Under the pieces are notes generated by a model. It ran no database searches. It had not been told where the DNA came from and was given only the letters and a program-made list of their open reading frames with translations. Of a stretch of DNA of 64,000 nt, positions 44,741-53,242 are shown in pieces (positions within the stretch are counted from its first letter, which is position 1; the number at the start of each line of letters is the position of its first letter). Location of the stretch: assembly GCF_012849555.1 (NCBI RefSeq), contig NZ_CP051685.1, positions 5,890,001 to 5,954,000 on the forward strand. Reading direction: 5' to 3'. Source of the stretch: Massilia forsythiae. GTDB lineage: Bacteria; Pseudomonadota; Gammaproteobacteria; Burkholderiales; Burkholderiaceae_D. The translations under genes and the position numbers were made by a program.

Positions 44741-45478
44741 TTACTCGACCAGCCGGTTCAGCCGGTCCTGGTCGAGTTTATCACTCTCGTCCATCTTCGC
44801 ACAGGCGATGCCGGCCGCCTTCATGGTCGCGCACAGGCGCTCGATCTGCTCGTCCTGGGCCGCGGCGTGGGCGATCAGGTTGCGCAGCGCCTTGGACAGC
44901 GGATCGTCGCCGTTGGGCGTGACGCCGTAGGCGGCGAACATGCGCGCGCTGCGCGACTGGTCTTCCTTGCGGATGATGTGGGCCGGGTTGCCGACCGCGG
45001 TGGCGCCGGCCGGCACCGGCTTGACCACCACCGCGTTGGAGCCGACCTTGGCGTATTCGCCCACCGTGAACGCGCCCAGCACCTGGGCGCCGGCGCCGAC
45101 GATGACGCCGCGCTCCAGCGTCGGATGGCGCTTGGCGCCGGCCACCAGCGTGGTGCCGCCCAGCGTGACGCCCTGGTAGATGGTGCAGTCGTCGCCGACC
45201 ACGGCGGTCTCGCCGATCACCACGCCGAAGCCGTGGTCGATGAACACGCGCCGCCCGATGCTGGCGCCCGGATGGATCTCGATGCCGGTGACGATGCGCG
45301 CCAGGTAGGAAATGAAGCGGCCCGGCCATTTGAAGTCGGCGCGCCAGCAGGCGTGCGCCCAGCGGTGCATGACGACCGCGTGCAGGCCGGGGTAGCAGGT
45401 CAGCACTTCCCAACCGTTGCGGGCGGCCGGGTCGCGTTCGATGATGCTCCGGATATCTTCGCGCAGCTTGGAGAACAT
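44741..45478 (-). CDS. cysE: serine O-acetyltransferase
   Basis: The 245-aa enzyme acetylates serine for cysteine synthesis. The left-handed beta-helix hexapeptides are visible (GIEIHPGASIGRRVFIDHG, GETAVVGDDCTIYQGVTLGG). The catalytic His sits in FIDHGFGVVIGE. Its C-terminal tail is longer than usual and helical. It is divergent in position from the REP-like region and follows rlmB on the same strand. Confidence 0.95.
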   Translation of the reverse strand: MFSKLREDIRSIIERDPAARNGWEVLTCYPGLHAVVMHRWAHACWRADFKWPGRFISYLARIVTGIEIHPGASIGRRVFIDHGFGVVIGETAVVGDDCTIYQGVTLGGTTLVAGAKRHPTLERGVIVGAGAQVLGAFTVGEYAKVGSNAVVVKPVPAGATAVGNPAHIIRKEDQSRSARMFAAYGVTPNGDDPLSKALRNLIAHAAAQDEQIERLCATMKAAGIACAKMDESDKLDQDRLNRLVE

Positions 45479-45602
45479 AGGATGGGTCTGTGTGGTGACA
45501 ATGGCAATTCAGCCAGCATGGTAGCCTATCCTTGGCGTATATGCTTATAACCGGTCAATCTGGGAGATGGCAAACAGGGAGTGGCGTTCGCGTCCGCAAT
45601 GC

Positions 45603-45629
45603 GTCTTTTTTGGCACTTCCAAAAAAGAC
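45603..45629. terminator. bidirectional hairpin between rlmB and cysE
   Basis: GTCTTTTTTGG-CACTT-CCAAAAAAGAC is a perfect 11-bp stem with a 5-base loop. It lies in the gap between rlmB (ending 45839) and cysE (starting 45478), both on the minus strand, so it can stop rlmB transcripts. Confidence 0.5.
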
Positions 45630-45680
45630 TCCCCGCGCAGGCGCACCACTGTCCAAGATAATATTACTGGCCTAAAAACC

Positions 45681-45807
45681 GTCGTCCCCGCGAAGGCGGG
45701 GACCCATGCTGAGTATTCGAAGTCGGTATTGCTGAAGCATTTTCGGCGCTTCTGAGATACCAAATTTTCTTGCTCAGTATGGATCCCCGCCTGCGCGGGG
45801 ACGACGG
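45681..45807. repeat. inverted pair of REP-like elements
   Basis: GTCGTCCCCGCGAAGGCGGGGACCCA (given here by its ends, 45681-45706) and its inverted partner GGATCCCCGCCTGCGCGGGG (45781-45800) plus ACGACGG form a REP/BIME-type unit. Each half has its own hairpin, and CTGAGTAT/CTCAGTAT motifs flank the centre. A third incomplete half (CCCCGCGCAGGCG) lies at 45631-45643. Such palindromes are typically mobilised by RAYT-type transposases. The whole 360-base gap (45479-45838) holds no gene. Confidence 0.8.
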
Positions 45808-45838
45808 CCTACTTACCGGATGAGTGGAGCGGCGAGTC

Positions 45839-46585
45839 TTATTGCGGCTCGCGCGCCAGGCGCTGGCGGCGCGCCTCGTACAGGCAGACGCCGGACGCCA
45901 CCGACACGTTCAGGCTCTCGACCGAGCCGAACATGGGAATGCCGACCAGCACGTCGCAGGTCTCGCGCGTCAGGCGGCGCATGCCCTCGCCTTCCGAACC
46001 CATCACCAGCGCGGTCGGGCCGCTGAAGTCGCCTTCGTACAAGCCCTTGTCGGCGTCGTCGGTGGTGCCGATCAGCCAGATGCCGCGCTCCTTCAGCTCG
46101 CGCATGGTGCGCGCCAGGTTGGTGACCGTGATGTAGGGCACGGTCTCGGCGGCGCCGCTGGCGACCTTGGCGGCGGTGGCGTTCAGGCCGACCGAACGGT
46201 CCTTCGGCGCGATCACCGCGTGCGCGCCGACGCCGTCGGCCACGCGCAGGCAGGCGCCCAGGTTGTGCGGATCGGTGATGCCGTCCAGAATCAGCAGCAG
46301 CGGCGGACCTTCCACCGCGTCCAGCAGCTCATCCAGGTTGCGCGCCAGCGACAACTGGCTGGCGAACGCGATCACGCCCTGGTGGCGGCGGGTGCCGACG
46401 ATCTTGTCGAGGCGCGCCGATTCGACCGGCATGACGCGCACGCCGGCCGCCTTGGCGTTGGCGACCAGGTCCTGCATGCGCCGGTCCTGGCGCTCGGCGT
46501 CGACAAAGATCTCTTCCACCGATGCCGCCTCGTGACGCAAGCGCGAGGTCACCGCGTGGAAGCCAAAAATCATTTTGTTTTTCAT
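45839..46585 (-). CDS. rlmB: 23S rRNA (guanosine-2'-O-)-methyltransferase
   Basis: The 248-aa SpoU-family enzyme methylates G2251 of 23S rRNA. The N-terminal L30e-like substrate-binding domain is followed by the SPOUT domain motifs LLILDGITDPHNLGACLRVADG, NLARTMRELKERGIWLIGT and VMGSEGEGMRRL...IPMFGSVESLNVSVA. It lies 3 bases after rnr, the usual operon partner. Confidence 0.96.
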   Translation of the reverse strand: MKNKMIFGFHAVTSRLRHEAASVEEIFVDAERQDRRMQDLVANAKAAGVRVMPVESARLDKIVGTRRHQGVIAFASQLSLARNLDELLDAVEGPPLLLILDGITDPHNLGACLRVADGVGAHAVIAPKDRSVGLNATAAKVASGAAETVPYITVTNLARTMRELKERGIWLIGTTDDADKGLYEGDFSGPTALVMGSEGEGMRRLTRETCDVLVGIPMFGSVESLNVSVASGVCLYEARRQRLAREPQ

Positions 46586-46588
46586 TCG

Positions 46589-49500
46589 TTACGTCTTCTT
46601 CCTGCTGGTTTTGGATGCGGCCTTGGCGGGCCGGCTCGGGGCCGGCTTCGCTTCCTCCGCTGCGGCGGCGCTCTCTTGCGCACCGCCTTGTGGTGCCGCT
46701 GCCTTGCCGGCGGCGGTCGGTTTCACGGTCTTCCTGGCTGCCGCCTTCGCCGGCGCCTTGGCCGGTGCCTTGGCTGCCGGTTCGGCGGGCGCGTCGAGCG
46801 GGCTGTCCGTCACGGCCGGCGCGGCTGCGGCGGGCGCCGCAGCGGCCGTCTTCCTGGCGGCGCGCTTGGCGGGCGCCTTGGCAGGCACGGGCTGCGCAGT
46901 CGCAGTTGCGTCGGGCTGCGCTGGCGCGACGGCAGGCGCCTGTGCGGCCGGCGCCGTTTCGACCACGGCATCCGCGGACGCCTTTTTCGACGTCCTCTTC
47001 CTGGCCGGCGCCTGCGCCTGTGTTACGGGAGCGGATGCCGGCGCGGCGGCATTTTGCGCAGCGGCGGCCGCCGGCACCGAAGCCGGCTCGGACGCTGCAG
47101 CCGGCGCTTGCGCAAGCGGCGCCTGTGCTGCGGACGCGGCAGCGGATTTCTTCGGCGCACGCTTGGCCGGCGTTTTTACCGGTGCCGCGGGGGCCGGGAC
47201 GGCCGCTTCGGCAACTGGGGCCGGAGCAGCCGCTCCGGGCGTTGCTGCGACCGGCGTCGGGGCCGCGACCTCTGCCGGAGCAGGCGCAGCCTTCCTGGGC
47301 GCGCGCTTGGCGGGAGCCTTGGCCGCGGCGGCAGGCGCCGCCGTGGGTGCGGCAACCGCTTCGGGTGCCGGCGCGGCGCCCTGGCCCGACACCGGCGCGG
47401 CAGCCGCGACCGGCGCCGCTGCGGCGCTCGGCGCAGACGCCTGCACGGCATCCGGCAACGCGCCGGCGGCCGGCGACGGCGCAGCCTTCCCGGCGGCGCG
47501 CTTGGCCGGCGCCTTGGCCTGGACCGCCGTGGCCGGGGCGGGGGCTGCTGCCGGTGCTGGAGCGGCATCCGTCTGCGCCGGCGCTGCATCCTGCGCCTGC
47601 GCCTGCACCACCGGCACCGACTCGACCCCGAGGGCCGGCGCCAGCGTCACGCCCGCCTTCTTGCCGGCGCGCCTGGACGCGGCCTTGGCCGGTGCGGCAA
47701 CCGGCGCCGCCGGTTGTGCCGCCGGCGTCACGCCCGCTGTGGCGCCCGGCAGGAAGGTCGATCCGGCCACCTGTCCGGCGACCGGCTCGGCGGCAGCGGC
47801 GGTCGATGGACGCGCGTCCGCTGCGGCCGGCGCCTCTACTGCAGCGGCGGCCTGGACCGGCGCCGGTGCCGGCGCGGCAACCTGCGCCGCTTCCTGGCCC
47901 GGCTGCTGTGCCTGCTCCTGCGCCTGCTCCTGCTGCTGCTGCTGGGCCGCCAGCTTGGCCGCCTTCTTCTTGTTCTTCCGGCGCTTGCGGCGCGACGACG
48001 AAGACGAGGACGTCGGCGGCACGAAGACGATGTCGTCTTCGTTCTCGTCCACCTCGTTCGCCTCGTCGACCTGCGCCGCATCGTCGCGGCCGGCATCGGC
48101 GCCGGCCGCCGTCCAGGCGCCATCCCGGCCCGCCTGGTTGCCGGGTTGGCCGCCCTGCTCCTGCTGTTCCTGGCGGCGCGCCTTGTTCCTGGCCTTGCGG
48201 CGGCGCGGCGGCTTCGGCTCCAGCGCTTCCTGGGCGGCGGCACGCGCACGTTCCAACGGCGCCGGCACGGCGTCCTTGGCCTGGCTGGCGCCTTGGGCCA
48301 GCACCAGGTCGATCTTGCGCGCCTCGAGGTCGACGCGCGCCACCTGCACCGTCACGCGGCCGGTCAGGCCGTACACCTGGCCGCTGCGCTCGCCGCGCAG
48401 TTCATGGCGGGTCTCGTCGTACTGGAAATAATCGGTGCCGAGGCCGGTGACGTGCACCAGGCCTTCGACGAACAGCTCGTCCAGCTGCACGAAGATGCCG
48501 AACGGGGTCACGCCGGAAATCACGCCGGTGAACTCGTCGCCCAGGCGGTCCTGCATGTAGTAGCACTTGAGCCAGTTTTCGACGTCGCGCGAGGCTTCGT
48601 CGGCGCGGCGCTCGTTGGCCGAGCAGTGCACGCCGAGCGCGTCCCAGATGGTGAGATCTTTCGGGTCCTTCTGCTTGCCCTCGGCGCGGTCCTTGGCGGC
48701 CTGCTTGCGCGCGGCGTTCGACACCGTGGTGTTCAGCTTGCCCAGGTCGATGCCGGTCGGCTCGTACTTCTTGCCCTTCAGGACCGCCTTGATGGCGCGG
48801 TGGGTCAGCAAGTCCGGATAACGGCGGATCGGGCTGGTGAAGTGGGCGTAGTGCTCGTAGGCCAGGCCGAAGTGGCCGACATTGTCCGGGCTGTAGACCG
48901 CCTGCTGCATCGAGCGCAGCAGCATGGTCTGCAGCAGGGCCGCGTCCGGGCGCTCCTTGATGCGCTGCATCAGGTCGGCGTAGTCGCGCGCCGCCGGCGT
49001 GGTGCCGCCGCCCAGGTTCAGGCCGGCCTGCTTGAGGAAGGTGCGCAGCTGGTTCAGCTTTTCCTCGGTCGGCACCGCGTGGATGCGGAAGGTGCTCGGC
49101 TGGTCGTGGCGGATCAGGAAGTCGGCGGCGCACACGTTGGCCGCCAGCATGCATTCCTCGATCAGGCGGTGGGCATCGTTGCGGGTACGCGGGATGATCT
49201 TTTCGATCTTGCCCATCGCGTTCGAGACGATGTAGGTCTCGGTGGTCTCGAAGTCGATCGCGCCGCGGCTCTGGCGTGCCTTGAGGAGCGCGCGGAATAC
49301 GGCGTTCAGGTCGAGCAGGTGCGGCACGATGTGCGGGCGGCGCTCGGCTTCCGGTCCGTTGGTGTTGGCCAGGATGGCGGCGACCTCGTTGTAGGTCATG
49401 CGCGCCGCCGAGTGCATCACGGCCGGGTAGAACTGGTAGGCCTGCACTTCGCCGGCGCCGCTGACGACCATGTCGCACACCAGCGTCAGGCGGTCCACCG

Positions 49501-50512
49501 CCGGGTTCAGCGAGCACAGGCCGTTCGACAGTTTTTCCGGCAGCATCGGGATCACGCGGCGCGGGAAATACACCGAGGTCGAGCGCTCGATGGCGTCGCC
49601 GTCGAGGCCGTCGCCCGGGCGCACGTAGTGGCTGACGTCGGCGATCGCCACCAGCAGGCGATAGGCCCTGGCATTGCCGACGTCGACCGGTTCGCAGTAC
49701 ACGGCGTCGTCGAAGTCGCGCGCGTCCTCGCCGTCGATGGTCACCAGCGGCACGTCGCGCAAATCGACGCGCTCGCCCAGGTCGCCCCCACGCACTTCGG
49801 ACGGCAGCTTGGCGGCCTGCTTCAGCGCCAGCGCCGAGAACACGTGCGGCACGCCGAACTTGCGCACCGCGATCTCGATCTCCATGCCGGGGTCGTCCAG
49901 CTCGCCGAGGATCTCGACGATGCGGCCGGTCGGCTGGCGGAAGCGCGACGGCTGCTCGACCAGTTCGATGCTGACCACCTGGCCGGCCTTGGCCTTGCCC
50001 GGATGGCCTTCCACCACGATGTCCTGGCCGATGCGCTTGTCTTCGGGCGCGACCACCCAGGCGCCGTTCTCGTTCAGCAGGCGGCCGATGATGTGGGTGT
50101 TGGCGCGCTGGACCACCTCGACGATCGAGCCTTCGGGACGGCCGCGGCGGTCGGTGCCGACCACGCGCGCCAGCACGCGGTCGCCGTGCAGGACCTTCTG
50201 CATCTCCTTGTCGGACAGGAACAGGTCGTCGCCGCCCTCTTCCGGGATGACGAAGCCGAAGCCGTCGCGGTGCGCGCTGATGCGGCCGGAGACGAAGCTG
50301 GAATGGTCGGTCAGCTGGTATTCGCCGGCCGGGTTGGCGCGGATCTGGCCGTCGCGCTCCATCGCATTCAAGCGGCGCGACAAGACACCTTCGGCTTCCG
50401 GGTCGACCTGCAGTGTACGGACCAGGGCGGCGCTGTCGAGCGGCCGGTTCTCCTGGCGGAAAACGCCGAGAATTTCCTCGCGGCTTGGAATGGTATGAGT
50501 TGGGTGCTTCAA
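46589..50512 (-). CDS. rnr: RNase R with a very long Ala/Pro/Lys-rich C-terminal tail
   Basis: The 1307-aa protein has a normal RNase R core: helix-turn-helix-like start (IPSREEILG), two cold-shock domains (residues about 70-205), the RNB nuclease domain with IDGEDARDFDDAV (259-271), and an S1 domain at about 659-738. A tail of roughly 567 residues follows: a basic/acidic part with polyQ and polyS, then many copies of an (A/T)PAKRAxxKxA unit. The tail resembles histone H1-like AlgP repeats. E. coli RNase R is 813 aa. RNase R degrades structured RNA 3' to 5'. The start is a TTG at 50512; an in-frame TAA lies three codons upstream. rlmB follows. Confidence 0.95.
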   Translation of the reverse strand: MKHPTHTIPSREEILGVFRQENRPLDSAALVRTLQVDPEAEGVLSRRLNAMERDGQIRANPAGEYQLTDHSSFVSGRISAHRDGFGFVIPEEGGDDLFLSDKEMQKVLHGDRVLARVVGTDRRGRPEGSIVEVVQRANTHIIGRLLNENGAWVVAPEDKRIGQDIVVEGHPGKAKAGQVVSIELVEQPSRFRQPTGRIVEILGELDDPGMEIEIAVRKFGVPHVFSALALKQAAKLPSEVRGGDLGERVDLRDVPLVTIDGEDARDFDDAVYCEPVDVGNARAYRLLVAIADVSHYVRPGDGLDGDAIERSTSVYFPRRVIPMLPEKLSNGLCSLNPAVDRLTLVCDMVVSGAGEVQAYQFYPAVMHSAARMTYNEVAAILANTNGPEAERRPHIVPHLLDLNAVFRALLKARQSRGAIDFETTETYIVSNAMGKIEKIIPRTRNDAHRLIEECMLAANVCAADFLIRHDQPSTFRIHAVPTEEKLNQLRTFLKQAGLNLGGGTTPAARDYADLMQRIKERPDAALLQTMLLRSMQQAVYSPDNVGHFGLAYEHYAHFTSPIRRYPDLLTHRAIKAVLKGKKYEPTGIDLGKLNTTVSNAARKQAAKDRAEGKQKDPKDLTIWDALGVHCSANERRADEASRDVENWLKCYYMQDRLGDEFTGVISGVTPFGIFVQLDELFVEGLVHVTGLGTDYFQYDETRHELRGERSGQVYGLTGRVTVQVARVDLEARKIDLVLAQGASQAKDAVPAPLERARAAAQEALEPKPPRRRKARNKARRQEQQEQGGQPGNQAGRDGAWTAAGADAGRDDAAQVDEANEVDENEDDIVFVPPTSSSSSSRRKRRKNKKKAAKLAAQQQQQEQAQEQAQQPGQEAAQVAAPAPAPVQAAAAVEAPAAADARPSTAAAAEPVAGQVAGSTFLPGATAGVTPAAQPAAPVAAPAKAASRRAGKKAGVTLAPALGVESVPVVQAQAQDAAPAQTDAAPAPAAAPAPATAVQAKAPAKRAAGKAAPSPAAGALPDAVQASAPSAAAAPVAAAAPVSGQGAAPAPEAVAAPTAAPAAAAKAPAKRAPRKAAPAPAEVAAPTPVAATPGAAAPAPVAEAAVPAPAAPVKTPAKRAPKKSAAASAAQAPLAQAPAAASEPASVPAAAAAQNAAAPASAPVTQAQAPARKRTSKKASADAVVETAPAAQAPAVAPAQPDATATAQPVPAKAPAKRAARKTAAAAPAAAAPAVTDSPLDAPAEPAAKAPAKAPAKAAARKTVKPTAAGKAAAPQGGAQESAAAAEEAKPAPSRPAKAASKTSRKKT

Positions 50513-50721
50513 ATCGGTTTCTTAATCTTGTTGAGCCATGGATGGGCCGACGATCGGCGCCAAGGGTTGGATTGACACGCTTTCACGCGTAGTGTAACGG
50601 AGACCGGAAGATTCACCTAACATAGCCGGTGAAGCGTGCTGCGGACGGCCGGTCCGGGCCTCTCCGGTTTGCGGTGGCGCCTGCACGATGCGACGAGCGG
50701 CGGACGCCTCGCATTGGACCT

Positions 50722-50749
50722 TTGACATTTTCCGATCATCCGCTATACT
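50722..50749 (+). promoter_or_regulatory. sigma70 promoter of the tRNA-Leu array
   Basis: TTGACA (50722-50727) and TATACT (50744-50749), 16 bases apart, lie 159 bases before the first tRNA. It is the best promoter match in the window by eye. The rest of the gap between rnr and the array (50513-50907) shows no gene. Confidence 0.7.
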
Positions 50750-50907
50750 CTCGCTCTCTTCGAAAACGGCACAGCCTGAAACGAAGATGCGGCGATAAGG
50801 ATTTCCTGCCCGGGCAAATGAAAGTTGGTCTGGCGCAAAACGAGAAAGCCTGATATCGTAGCGGAATTCGACGGCAACGTCGAGCAGCAGCAAAAAGAAA
50901 GTGCAGT

Positions 50908-50992
50908 GCCCACGTGGCGGAATTGGTAGACGCGCATGGTTCAGGTCCATGTGCCGCGAGGTGTGGGGGTTCGAGTCCCTCCGTGGGCACCA
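50908..50992 (+). tRNA. tRNA-Leu (CAG), copy 1 of 4
   Basis: The 85-base gene including CCA has a paired acceptor stem GCCCACG/CGTGGGC, a long variable arm and the anticodon loop TTCAGGT (CAG, reading CUG). Confidence 0.97.
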
Positions 50993-51024
50993 AGGTAGTT
51001 GGCAGTAAATTTTGTAGTTGCAGT

Positions 51025-51109
51025 GCCCACGTGGCGGAATTGGTAGACGCGCATGGTTCAGGTCCATGTGCCGCGAGGTGTGGGGGTTCGAGTCCCTCCG
51101 TGGGCACCA
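51025..51109 (+). tRNA. tRNA-Leu (CAG), copy 2 of 4
   Basis: Identical to copy 1; 32 bases of spacer precede it, and the spacers between copies are almost identical. Confidence 0.97.
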
Positions 51110-51140
51110 AGGTAGTTGGCAGTAAATTTGTAGTTGCAGT

Positions 51141-51225
51141 GCCCACGTGGCGGAATTGGTAGACGCGCATGGTTCAGGTCCATGTGCCGCGAGGTGTGGG
51201 GGTTCGAGTCCCTCCGTGGGCACCA
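51141..51225 (+). tRNA. tRNA-Leu (CAG), copy 3 of 4
   Basis: Identical to copy 1; the 31-base spacer before it matches the others except for one missing T. Confidence 0.97.
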
Positions 51226-51256
51226 AGGTAGTTGGTAGTAAATTTGTAGTTGCAGT

Positions 51257-51341
51257 GCCCACGTGGCGGAATTGGTAGACGCGCATGGTTCAGGTCCATG
51301 TGCCGCGAGGTGTGGGGGTTCGAGTCCCTCCGTGGGCACCA
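51257..51341 (+). tRNA. tRNA-Leu (CAG), copy 4 of 4
   Basis: Identical to copy 1. It is followed by a hairpin terminator shared with the convergent hydrolase gene. Confidence 0.97.
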
Positions 51342-51382
51342 AAGGCTACCCGATCGATCCGATCGATCACCGGAATACCGGC

Positions 51383-51424
51383 GCAAAACGCCGCAATCTT
51401 TGCAAAAGGATTGCGGCGTTTTGC
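51383..51424. terminator. bidirectional terminator after the tRNA array
   Basis: GCAAAACGCCGCAATC pairs perfectly with GATTGCGGCGTTTTGC across a 10-base loop, a 16-bp stem with T-rich edges on both strands. It ends both the tRNA array (+) and the alpha/beta hydrolase gene (-). Confidence 0.85.
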
Positions 51425-51433
51425 GTTTGCCTC

Positions 51434-52378
51434 TCAAAGCGTGGCGGCGGCTTCCGTAGCCGCATCGACCGCGACGGCGCCGCCCTCCCCGCCGGCGGCG
51501 CCGACATATCGATCCAGGAACGCGCCGATGCGGCGTTCGTATTCCGTCGGCGCGAACGCGTGCAGGTCCTCGTGTCCCGCGCCCTCCACCACCCACAAGG
51601 CCTTGGGCGCCGCCGCCGCCCCATACAGGCGCTCCGTCTCGGATAGCAGGGTGTAGGTATCGGCGCTGCCAGAGGCGATCAGTACCGGCGCCCCCAGCGC
51701 GGCAATGCGCTCGATCGGCCGCAGTTGCGCCGGCCGGATACCCAGGCGCAGCGGCAGTTGCCACAACAGCGGGATGGCCACCGGCACGCCCAGCGCGCCG
51801 AGGTAGGTGCGCAGGCGGTCCCGCACCGCTTCCTCGATGGTCGGGTACAGCGATTCCAGCACCGCCGCGTCCACCGGCGGACAATCGCGGCACAGCACCA
51901 GCGAAGCGGCACCGAGCGACACCCCGATCACGCCGATGCGCTGGCCCGGCGCCCGTCCGCGCAGATAATCGAGCGCCGCGCGCACGCCGTGCGCCTCGTT
52001 GACACCGAAGGTGACCGCCGCCGCCGTGCTCGCGCCCTGGCCCGGCAGGTCGATCAGCAGCACCGCATAGCCCTGCGCATGCAGGAAGCGGGCGCGCCCG
52101 ACCATCTGGTTACGGTCGCTGTGGTTTCCGTGCAGCAGCAGCACGGCGCCCCTGCCGCGTCCGGGAATGAAGGAACCGACCGCCGTCTGGCCCGCTCCGG
52201 CCGGCAGCGTCACTGCTTGCGCGCCGAGGTCCGGCGGCAGCGTGACGGTGCGCGGCGCGACCGCCGTCAGCATCGAACCGAGCATCCACAGCGCGCCGGC
52301 GCCGGCCAGGGTCGCCAGCGACAGGCCGAGCAGCACGCGTTTGCGGGTGAAGCGGATGGCGCCAGGCGGTTTCTGCAT
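51434..52378 (-). CDS. alpha/beta hydrolase, membrane-anchored
   Basis: The 314-aa protein has an N-terminal hydrophobic anchor or signal (VLLGLSLATLAGAGALWMLGS), then an alpha/beta hydrolase domain: oxyanion block LLLHGNHSDRNQM, nucleophile elbow GVSLGAAS (Ser near residue 157), acid Asp in ASGSADTYT and His in EGAGHEDLH. The closing 25 residues are Ala-rich. Substrates are not evident. It ends at the tRNA-array terminator. Confidence 0.85.
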   Translation of the reverse strand: MQKPPGAIRFTRKRVLLGLSLATLAGAGALWMLGSMLTAVAPRTVTLPPDLGAQAVTLPAGAGQTAVGSFIPGRGRGAVLLLHGNHSDRNQMVGRARFLHAQGYAVLLIDLPGQGASTAAAVTFGVNEAHGVRAALDYLRGRAPGQRIGVIGVSLGAASLVLCRDCPPVDAAVLESLYPTIEEAVRDRLRTYLGALGVPVAIPLLWQLPLRLGIRPAQLRPIERIAALGAPVLIASGSADTYTLLSETERLYGAAAAPKALWVVEGAGHEDLHAFAPTEYERRIGAFLDRYVGAAGGEGGAVAVDAATEAAATL

Positions 52379-52421
52379 GAAGTCTCCGGTAATCGTTCTA
52401 TGCTCGTCGTGCCCGGCGCCG

Positions 52422-52841
52422 TCAGCCGGCCGCCAGGTCGTCCAGTATCGGACAGTCGGGACGCTGGTCGCCGTGGCAGGAATCCGCCAGCGCCGCCAGC
52501 GTGCGCTTCATGGCTTGCAGTTCGGCGATCTTGCGCTCCAGTTCCACGATGTGCCGGCGCGCCAGGCTGCGCACGTCGGCGCTGGCGCGGCCCTGGTCCT
52601 GCCACAATGCCAGCAGCTCGGCGATGCGCTCCAGAGAAAATCCGAGTTCGCGGGCGCGGTGGATGAACTGCAGCACGCGCACGTCCTGGCCGGCGTACAG
52701 CCGGTAGCCGGCCTCGCTGCGGCGCGCCGCCGGCAACAGGCCGATCGCTTCGTAATGGCGGATCATCTTGGCCGTCACGCCGGATGCCGCCGCGGCCGCG
52801 CCGATGTTCAGGTGCCCATCCGCACCGCTTGCCGTGTCCAT
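52422..52841 (-). CDS. cueR: CueR-like MerR-family regulator
   Basis: The 139-aa protein has a MerR winged helix (LNIGAAAAASGVTAKMIRHYEAIGLL, YRLYAGQDVRVLQFIHRARELGF) and the Cu(I)-binding loop C-H-G-D-Q-R-P-D-C-P near residue 124, which matches the Cys-x7-Cys of CueR. An Ala-rich N-terminal extension of about 10 residues precedes it. CueR activates copper efflux genes; no copA-like gene is next to it. Confidence 0.88.
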   Translation of the reverse strand: MDTASGADGHLNIGAAAAASGVTAKMIRHYEAIGLLPAARRSEAGYRLYAGQDVRVLQFIHRARELGFSLERIAELLALWQDQGRASADVRSLARRHIVELERKIAELQAMKRTLAALADSCHGDQRPDCPILDDLAAG

Positions 52842-52948
52842 GTGTCCTCCCGCTCGTGCATTCGTGTGCCGGCAGCCTGCACCTTACCACGATGGCAAGG
52901 TCCGGTGCAGGTGCTTGACTTGCGGCGCCAGGCGGTTAAGCTCGTCGG

Positions 52949-53155
52949 ATGATGAAGACGACACCGCGTTGGTTGGTTGCCGTGGCCCTGGCCATTCCCT
53001 TGCTGGCGGACGCCGCGCCCGCCCCCTGGTTCCAGTGGCGCAGCCTGGCCGACGGCAGCCTGGTCTGCTCGCAGACGCCGCTCGGTCCCGGCTGGGAAAA
53101 ATCGAGCGGGCCTTACCGTGACGCCCATTGCGAAAAGCGCATGTCTGCTAAATAA
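52949..53155 (+). CDS. small periplasmic protein, hypothetical
   Basis: The 68-aa product has a signal peptide (WLVAVALAIPLLADAAPA) and a mature part of about 45 residues with two Cys (LVCSQTP, AHCEKR) that could form one disulfide. The mature block resembles short secreted proteins of Oxalobacteraceae. The function is unknown. It has no operon partner. Confidence 0.55.
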   Translation: MMKTTPRWLVAVALAIPLLADAAPAPWFQWRSLADGSLVCSQTPLGPGWEKSSGPYRDAHCEKRMSAK

Positions 53156-53242
53156 TGCACATGTCCGGTAAAAATCTGATAACGACAAGCAGTCGCAGGG
53201 CCATGTGGTACTTGCCGTAGCAAACCAACCGAGGAGATACCG

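Noticed and set aside
42980..45550. Open frame of 856 codons across the permease, yceH and cysE
   Set aside because: It crosses real genes on both strands in the wrong frame and has no motif.
45824..50575. Open frame of 1583 codons on the plus strand opposite rnr
   Set aside because: It is the antisense shadow of the GC-rich rnr gene and its Ala/Pro tail; it has low-complexity Arg/Gly content and no domains.
50908..51341. Regular repeat that could look like a CRISPR array
   Set aside because: The repeated units fold as complete tRNA-Leu genes, and the 31-32-base spacers are nearly identical to each other.
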